43,293 bases of DNA from contig DATDCV010000032.1 of the NCBI GenBank assembly GCA_036524155.1, forward strand, positions 1 through 43,293. The letters run 5' to 3'. Within the stretch, counting starts at the first letter, position 1. Each line of letters opens with the position of its first letter. Made by a program: the position numbers and the translations under genes. Of this stretch, positions 25,786 through 34,700 are shown piece by piece. Origin of the DNA: DATDCV01 sp036524155 (lineage in GTDB: Bacteria; Verrucomicrobiota; Verrucomicrobiia; Limisphaerales; UBA8199). The notes beneath the pieces are model-generated. The model did not search any database. It was not told the origin of the DNA and worked only from the letters and a program-made list of their open reading frames with translations.

Positions 25786-28700
25786 ATGAGCGCGAAATTC
25801 CTGACAAACCGGGGCGCAGTGCCGCAGCGCTCCGCGGTGGGCGGATGGCTGAACCTGCTGGCCCTGTTGTTGGTCCTGGGGGCATCGACGTCCAAGGCGG
25901 CATGCCTTGCCCCGCCCGCTGGCCTGGTGGGCTTTTGGACGGGCGACGGCCACGCCTTTGACGTGGTGGATGGAACCGCAGCGACGTTGCGGAACGGATG
26001 CAGCTTCGGGCCCGGATTGGTCGGTGGCGCTTTCCAGTTTTCGGGCAGCAGTCAGTACGTCCAGGTAGGAAACTTGGCGAAGCTGCAAATGACCACCCAG
26101 TTCACGCTGGAAGCCTGGATCTTCCCGACCGGAACCAGCGACAGCGTCATCGTGACCAAGGAGGGCGAGTACGAGTTAGCCCGATTCGGGGACGGAACAA
26201 TTCGATGGGCTGTGGCAGCCTCGTCACCAGGTTGGACGGTGATAAACTCCGGTTACGTCGCTCCGACGAACACGTGGACTCACGTGGCTTGGGTGTTCAA
26301 TCAGGGCACCAACTGGCTGTATGGCAACGGCGCCCTGGTGCAAACCTATGAAGGCTCGGGCAATGTCGGCGACGCACAGACCGGCTACAACGAGTTTTGG
26401 ATCGGGGGCCGGCAAAACGGCGGCCAATATTTCAAGGGAACCATCGATGAAGTGTCCGTTTACAGCCGGGCGATTTCGGCGGGGGAGGTCGGATCCATTT
26501 ACGCGGCCGGTTTCGCGGGTAAGTGCCGCCCACTCTGCCCGGAACGCTCCCTCAGCGTGGTGAGTGTTTCGGAGGTGGCCGGCCGGCTGGTCGAGGTGCC
26601 GGTTGCGATGCGCGGCTTGGGCGATGAAAACGCGCTTTCGTTCAGCTTGAGCTTCGACCCAACGCGCGTCACCTATGTGGGCGAGTTCGCTGGAGCCGGA
26701 GCCGCGGGTGTCTCGCTCATGGCCAACTCCAGCCAGCTCAGTTCCGGGCGGATCGGTTATGCGTTGGCGAAAGCGGCCGGGCAGTTGTTCGCCGCTGGCT
26801 CGAACGAGTTGGTGCGGGTTCGTTTTCTCCTCGGCAGCCAACCCGGGGCCGTGGCGCTCAACTTCGGTGATTCACCGCTGCCGCGTGAAACCGTGAACGC
26901 CGAAGCCAATGCGCTGTGCGCGGCCTACGCCAGCGGAACAGCGACGATCCTGGCGCTGGCGGGGCCCACGGTCGTGACGGCGCCCCAGAGCCGCACGATC
27001 CAGCCGGTGCAGGGAATCCCGACCAATGTCACTTTCACAGTGACGGCTGGAGGCAGTACGCCCCTGGCGTATCAATGGCGGTTCAACTCCAGTGCCATTC
27101 CCGGCGCGACTGCCAGCGCATACACCGTAACCAATACGACCAGCGTCAACGGTGGGTCCTATGACGTCGTCGTGACAAACGACGGCGGGACCGTCACCAG
27201 TCCCGCCGCGACGCTGACGGTCCTGCCGCCGGTTATTCCGCCCGTGGTGGTTTCGCAGCCGCGCAGCCAGGTTGTTTCGACCGGCGAGACCGTGATCTTG
27301 ACGGTTAGCGCGACCGGCACGGCGCCTCTGCGGTATCAGTGGACAAAGGGCGGCGCGAACATCGCCAATGCGACCGATGCGGCGCTTGCCATGGTCAACG
27401 TGACTACGGCTGCCGCCGGCACCTATGCCGTCAAAGTCAGCAACGACGGGGGCACCGCAAACAGCCAAAACGCGACTGTCACCGTCAGCACCAGCGTCCG
27501 GACCGTCCGGGTCGTAGACCGCAACGCTGCTACGGGTGGAGCGATCGATGTGCCCGTGGAATTGGTCGGGCTCGGCGATGAAAACGCGGTCGGCTTCAGC
27601 GTAAATTTCGACCCCGGGCGCTTGATTTACCAGGGCATCGGCTTGGGTGCCGGCACGGCCGGCGGGGGTTTCCTGGTCAATTCGAACGAGCTCGCGTTCG
27701 GCCGATTGGGCGTGGCGTTGACTCGTCCCGCCGGGCAGGCTTTTGCCGCGGGCACGAACCAACTGGCGACCCTTCGCTTTCGAGCCTCCGACACCAGCGG
27801 CGAGGCGCCGCTCAGCTTCGGAGACCAGCCGGTCCGGCGCGAAATTGCGGATGTGTTGGGGAATGCGCGCGCGGCCATCTTCCGCAACGGCACAGTAAAT
27901 ATTCTGGCGACCGCTCCAGCCATCACTGTGCAGCCACAAAGTACGAACGCACCCATTTTCAGCAGAGTTGTCCTGCAGCCGGAAGCGAGCGGGAGTGTGC
28001 CGCTTTCCTATCAATGGCAGCGCGATGGAGTGGACCTGGCCGGAGCCACTCTGCCGAGCCTCACGTTAGATAATGTGCTCCCCTTCCAGGCAGGGGGCTA
28101 CCGCCTCACTGTCATCAACGCGGCCGGCGCCGCGACCAGCAGTGTTGCGACGGTGACGGTGCCGCGCGTCGTGCGTCTGAGGGGAACCAACGGACCCACC
28201 GGGAACTTAATCGAAATGCCCGTGGAAATGCTGTGCGCGGGTGACGAAAACGCGGCGGGGTTCAGCTTGAACTACAACCCGGCGGAGATCGTGGCGGTGG
28301 GTGTTGTGCCCGGGACCAGTCTCGGAACCGGTTCGCTGAACTGGAATACGAACCAGTCAGGGCGGGTTGGGATAGCGTTGGCACGTTCGGATAATGGTGT
28401 CTTCGCTTTTGGAACGCAGCAGGTCGCCAGCGTACAATTTTTGCTTGGACAGAATGCCGGCAGCCGCGCGGTGACATTTGGAGACCAGCCGATCGTGCGC
28501 GAACTGGTCGATCGTGGCGCGCGGCCTTTGGCGACTGATTACCAGCCGGCCGTGGCTGTGGGTTACGCTGCGGCGCCCACGATCACCCAGCAGCCGTTGG
28601 CTCAAACGGCCTGGACGGGCAACAACGCTGCATTCTCTGTGGGTGCGACCGGGACCAAACCGATGGGCTATCAATGGTTGCGCAACGGCACAGCCATTTC

Positions 28701-31700
28701 CGGGGCCACCGCCTCTCTCTTCACCATCACCAATGTCCAACCTTCCGACGCCGGGAATTACGCCGTCCAGGTCAGCAATTCAGTCGGGACGACGGCCAGT
28801 GCGACAGCGTTGCTGACCGTTCTTGAGCCTCGTCTTCCGCCGGTCCTGATTAATATCGCGGCCCTGCCTCTCTCCAGCCAGTGTACGATTACCTGGCAAA
28901 CGGACGAGCCCGCCCGCTCGCAGGTGGAATACGGAACCTCGGCCAGCTACGGTTCGAGCACGGCACCCGGCTCGCAACTGCTTACCTCGCATGTCGTCAC
29001 CCTCTCGGGTCTGAGCCCCGTCACCACCTACCATTACCGGATCCACGTTGTGGACGGGTTCGCGCAGGAAACCATCAGCGAAGATCTTACGTTTGTCACC
29101 CGGCCAGACACGACCGCGCCCCAGACTGTACTGGGCAGCGCGTTGTCCGTTTTCTGTTCGGTTCCGGTGTCGTTGTCCTGGAGCGGCAGCGACGACGTTA
29201 CCGCAGCGGGAGCGCTGGGATTCTCTTACCGGTTGGATGCCGAGGCTTGGAGCAGTTACACGACTGCTCACTCCGCTAGCTACCCGCAGCTCTCCGAAGG
29301 TCCCCATGTTTTCCAGGTCAAAGCCCGCGATGCGGCCGGCAATGAAGACGCGACTCCGGCCAGCCTGAGTTTCAGCCTCGACACGACGCCGCCTCAGATC
29401 TCGGCCGTGGCGGCCGCCCCGGAGCAGGCTCGCTGCGAGGTGAAATGGCAGACGGATGAACCGGGTACCAGCCAGGTTGAATACGGGCTGACGGCCGCGT
29501 ACGGGCAAATGAACGCCCTCAACAGCTTTTTGAGCTCAACCCACAGTCAGATGCTGACGGGTTTGGTTCCAAACACCAACTACCATTACCGCGTCAGGTC
29601 CCGCGATGCCTGCGGCCATGAAACTGTGTCTGCGGACCGGCAGTTCGCCTTGTTACCCACGGCCGATCTCCGAGTCCTGGCTGTTTCGACACCAGCCGAT
29701 GCCTGGTCAGACATTGCGATGGACGTTAGCTGGACGTTAACGAATGCCAGCGTCGGCACGGCCATGGGGCCCTGGCGCGACCGACTCTACCTCTCCGCGG
29801 ATGATCAACTCCAAATCAACACCGACCAGTTGCTGGGAGAGTTTCAATACGTCGGCAATCTCGAACCCGGTCAGACCCTTCAGCGCGTGCAGTCCGTCGT
29901 CATCCAACGCGCCGGGATCGCTGAGGGCGCATACAAGGTCCTGGTCGTCGCTGACGCCGGCGACGCTGTGCCGGAAGGAGCCGGCGAAACAAACAACGCT
30001 GCGGTCAGCCCGGCCATCTCTGTGCATATCAACCCCTGGGCCGACCTCGTCGTGAGTGCTGAATGCCCGCCCTCCGGTGTCGGCGGCCAGACCATCAATC
30101 TCACCTGGGTCACCTGCAACAACGGTCTTGCTGCCACAGATGTTCCGCTTTGGTACGACCACGTGTATCTCTCGCCGACTACTAACAAGGCTGACGCTAT
30201 TCGAGACTACGGCGAGTTTGCGAACCCCGCGTTCCTGGGCGCAGGCGAATGCTACCTGCAATCCACCGCCATCCAACTGCCGATCGGCATCGGAGGTCCG
30301 TATTACTTTATTGTCGAGACCGATTCGAAGAAACAATTGCGCGAGGAAAGCGAGGCCAACAACCTCGGCTGCACTCCGATTCCCATCAATATTCAACTCG
30401 TCCGGCCCGGCTTTCTTCACGTCGAGTCCGTCCAGGTTGCTCCGGCCCCACCGACCTCGGTTTGGGCCGGTGAGCCCGTTACGGTTACGTTCGTTGTTCG
30501 GAACACCGGGGAGTCTGCTGTTCCCGCAAGTTCCTGGGACCACGCGTTTGCCTTTTGCACTCCGCCGGCACTTGATTGCACTCCAACCTATTGGCACTTG
30601 GCGCCGGTAAGCCGCTCTCTTGCCCCGGGTGAGGCCTATACCAATACTTTGGCCCTCACCGTTCCTGCCACTTTGGTGGCGGGAACATACAACCTCGCTG
30701 TTGTTATTGACCCAATCTTCCGGCTCGGGAATGTCGGCCGTGACCTCGGCGGGGCCCCCATTGCTGTCATTCCCGCTCCTCCTTCCGACCTTGAACTCAC
30801 CGCCGTCGCTGCGCCGGGGTCGGCTTACCCCGGCCAGGCCATCACGGTGGCATGGACCGTCGCCAATAACGGCAACGCGAAAACCCCCTCCACCTATTGG
30901 TACGACGCGGTCTACCTCTCCACCAATTCCGAGTTTCATCCCACACAGAGCCGGCTCCTCGGCACGGCCGGCCACTGGGGCAGCATGGACCTCAGCGAGG
31001 TCTACGGCCGCAGCCTGCCGGTGACGTTGCCCGCAGAATTGCTACCTCCGGGCATCGAACGCGCAACCAACTACCTGTTCGTCGTCACCGATGTCGGAAA
31101 CTCCATCACTGAGTCCTCCGATGCCAATAACGTGCTGGCCGCGCCTGAACCTTTGGTCATAGAACCATTTGCGCCCGCCGACCTTGCTGTCACCAGCGTC
31201 GATGCTTCGGGGACATTAGTTGCCGGCCGCGCCGCCACCTTCTCCTGGTCCGTCACCAATTACGGCCCCGGCATCACCACTGCCACAGGCTGGTCTGATG
31301 CGCTTTACCTCTCGTCCGACCCGTTTCTGGATCCGGGCTTGGATTTTCTGGTTGGGACTGTAAACCATGCCGGCAGCCTACCCCCTGGCGCCGGCTACAC
31401 ACAGACCAGCCAGCTAACTATCCCTGCCTGCGCGACGGGCCAGCTCTATCTCCTCGTGCTGGCTGATAGCGGTCACAAAGTGAATGAGGCTGGGGCAGTC
31501 GCCAACAACCTGGCGACCTCGACGGCGCCGATTGCCGTCTTGCCCAGCCCCGCAGCGCGCCTGCAGGTCCTTGCTCTGACGGCGCCGTCCACGGTCCAGG
31601 CCGGGACGTCTCTGACCGTAAGCTGGACCGTCGTCAACCACGGCAATGACACCACCGCTTCGTGGGCCGATGCCCTCTTTCTCTCACCCGGTCCGGAGTT

Positions 31701-34700
31701 CGATCGCACCAACGCTTTTCTGCTGGGCAGCTATCCTCATTCAGGAGGACTCGCCCGCGCCGAAAGCTATACCCAGGTGAAAAGCGCGGTTGTGCCGCGG
31801 TGTTTTGCCGGACCGTTTTACGTGCATGTCGTCGCTGATTCAGCCAATGTCGTCAACAGCCTCTCCTGTGAAACGGGCGGTTGGCGCGGTTCGGATAACC
31901 CGGTCGCCATTTCTCCAGCCGATTACCCCAGCCTGCAGGTTGCCGCCCTTTCGGTCCCCGCGTCCGTTGACTCTGGCGCGCCCTGGTCCATCTATTGGAC
32001 CGTTACTAACGCCGGGCCGGGGGCCGCCGCCGGAACGTGGTGGGATGCCATCTATGCGTCGCCGCGCCCGGAACTGGACACCACCGCTGCTCTGCTGGCC
32101 CGCTTTGAGCATAATCTCAGCCTGGCCTCGCATGGCGTCTACTCCGAGGACCGCCAGGTAGCCTTTCCTCCCTGCGTTTCTGGCAGCCTCTACCTGTTCG
32201 TAACTACCGACCTGAGCAACTCCGTCAACGCCGCCGCCTGCCAAACTAACAATACGGCGCGTTCGGTTGACACCGTCCAGGTGCAGGCAGGTTCTCGTCC
32301 GGACCTAGGAGTCAGCGGCCTGGAGATGCCGCTGGCCTGCTTTGCCGACCAGCCTTTCACCATTTCCTGGGTCGTCACCAACGCGGGGACCGCCACCGCC
32401 GGAGGCATGTGGCACGATTCCGTCTTCCTGTCGACCAATGCCATTTTCGATCCTCAACGATCCATCCTCCTGGGCACTTTTCCACGGAGCGCGGTTCTGG
32501 ATCCGTCAGCCGCCTACACCACGGCGCCCGACCTGGTCCTCCCGCCTGACAGCCATGGGTCCTTCCATGTGGTCATTGTCGCGGATGTTTCCAACGTGGT
32601 CGAGGAATGCAGTTGGGAAAACAACAACGTTTACGTCAGCGCCGAGCGCGTGTTGATCGTTCCGGTCCAATATCCCAACCTAGAATTGACGAGAGTGGAG
32701 GCTCCCGGGGACGCGTTCTCGGGACAGAACATCGCCGTCTCGTGGATCGTTAGGAATTCGGGAACCGGGACCAGCGGTGCGGGGGTCTGGTACGACGCGC
32801 TGTATCTATCCAAGGACCAGGTATTGGACGCGTACTCAGACATCAAGCTTGGCACCTTTGCCCGGCCGGCCCCGCTGGCCGCGGGACAGGAATACACGAA
32901 CCTCACGACCGTGCTGGTACCTCCGAGCGCTTCGGGCGCGTATTACGTGATAGCTGTGGCCGACAGCGGCGGGAACCTTTACGAGTACATCGGTGAGGAT
33001 GCCAACTCGCGCGCAAGTGCATCCATCCTGGTTACGATGCCTGCACCCGCGGATCTGGTTGCATCGGATGTGACTGTCGGGCCGGCGGCAGGTCTGCCCG
33101 ACCAGCCAGTGACCATCCGCTGGACAGTCCGCAACAACAGCGCCAACCCGGTGCCTGCCACCTGGACGGATGCCATCTACCTGTCGACCAATACAGTTTG
33201 GGACATCAATGCTGTCCAGGTCGCGCGCCGGGATCATAGCGGTCTGGCCGCCGGCGGAGCCTACACCGACTCGTGGACCGGCCCGTTGCCCGCACTCACG
33301 CCGGGTTCGTATCACGCTATCGCGCGGGCGGACGTGCGCAGCAGCGTGCGAGACGCCGACCGGGCGAACAACGACGCCGCCTCGACCGGCACGGTAACGA
33401 CGGATGTGCAGACTCTTACTTTGGGAGAGCCGCACACAAATCAGCTAAACACCGGTTCGGCACAATACTACAAGGTGAGCGTCCCGGCCGGTGAAACTTT
33501 GCGGGTCACACTCGATAGTTCCTCCCAATTCAGCGCCAACGAACTCTTCCTACGGTTCGAAGCAGTGCCCGACCTGGGCCATTACGACCTTGCCTACCAG
33601 AATGTCGCCGCACCCGATCAGCAGATCCAGGTTCCGACCACCCAGGCCGGCTGGTATTATGTTATGGTCCGGGGTGCCAACGTTCCCGATGCGCCAGCCT
33701 CGTACACAATCAGGGCGGAGATCGTGCCCTTCGCGGTCGAAAGTGCCAGCACCAGGTTCATCGGGGACAACGGACAGGTGACGCTGATCCTGCGCGGAGC
33801 CAAGTTCGAGACGGGAGCGGCCGTGCGACTGCTTGGGGCGAACGCGGCCTACACAGCAGAACGGGTTGTCTTTACCGATAGCACGACCGCGCGGGCACGT
33901 TTCCAGTTCACCAACGCCGTGCGCGGCCAATATGATCTGGTTCTGGTCAATCCGGGGGACAGAGTAGCCCAGGCCCCAGAGCGCATAACAATTGAAGAAG
34001 CGAGACCCCTGCAAGCGAGTGCCTGGAATGGAATCGTCGATCTGCTTCCGAGACAGGGCCTGCCCTTCCGCTGGGATGGATTCGTCCAAAATGTCGGTAA
34101 CGTGGATGTGCCATACCTGACCACGTCAGTGGTGCTAAGCCAGCCGTTCCCGATGACAGTGACACCGCCCGCACAAGCTACCGGCAGCGCTGATCTCGAA
34201 GACAACTCAACGTTCACAGTCAGGGATGTTCCGCCGGGGGAGGCGTTCGAGTTTGCCTTCACCGTGACAGACTTCGCCAGCCAGGATTTCGTTTACTACA
34301 TTCGCCTGAAGCTGGAAACCAAGAGCGAGTTTTTACTCCATATGGCGAGCCTGGCGGAGGAAATGCGGCAGGGAATTCTGGTATCCACCAACGCAAGCAC
34401 CCTCCCGCCGGAACTCTCAGCCCCGCTGGCCACTCCCGAAAGCTGGGCCGCCTATTTTGGGCAGGGTTTGGCGATGGCCGGCCTCATCGACATCGAGGAT
34501 CAGCTGCCGCAGGCGAAGGACTGGACTACCGTTCCGGGTAAGGGCGCTCGTTCGAGGGCAAAAGATGCCGAGAGTTGCGTGTTCTCGTGCTATGTCGAGC
34601 ACGACAGAGCGTTTGACCTCATTGTGACGTGGTATGCCGCCAAATCGGTCCAATGTCTATTGAAGAAACCGCAGGAGGGGCCGCTTTGCGCAGCCAAACT

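Noticed and set aside
26872..28014. 380-codon minus-strand open frame
   Set aside because: Antisense to Ig and cohesin-like domains of the giant gene; no motifs.
29737..30975. 412-codon minus-strand open frame
   Set aside because: Antisense to the CARDB repeats; its apparent internal similarity mirrors the real repeats.
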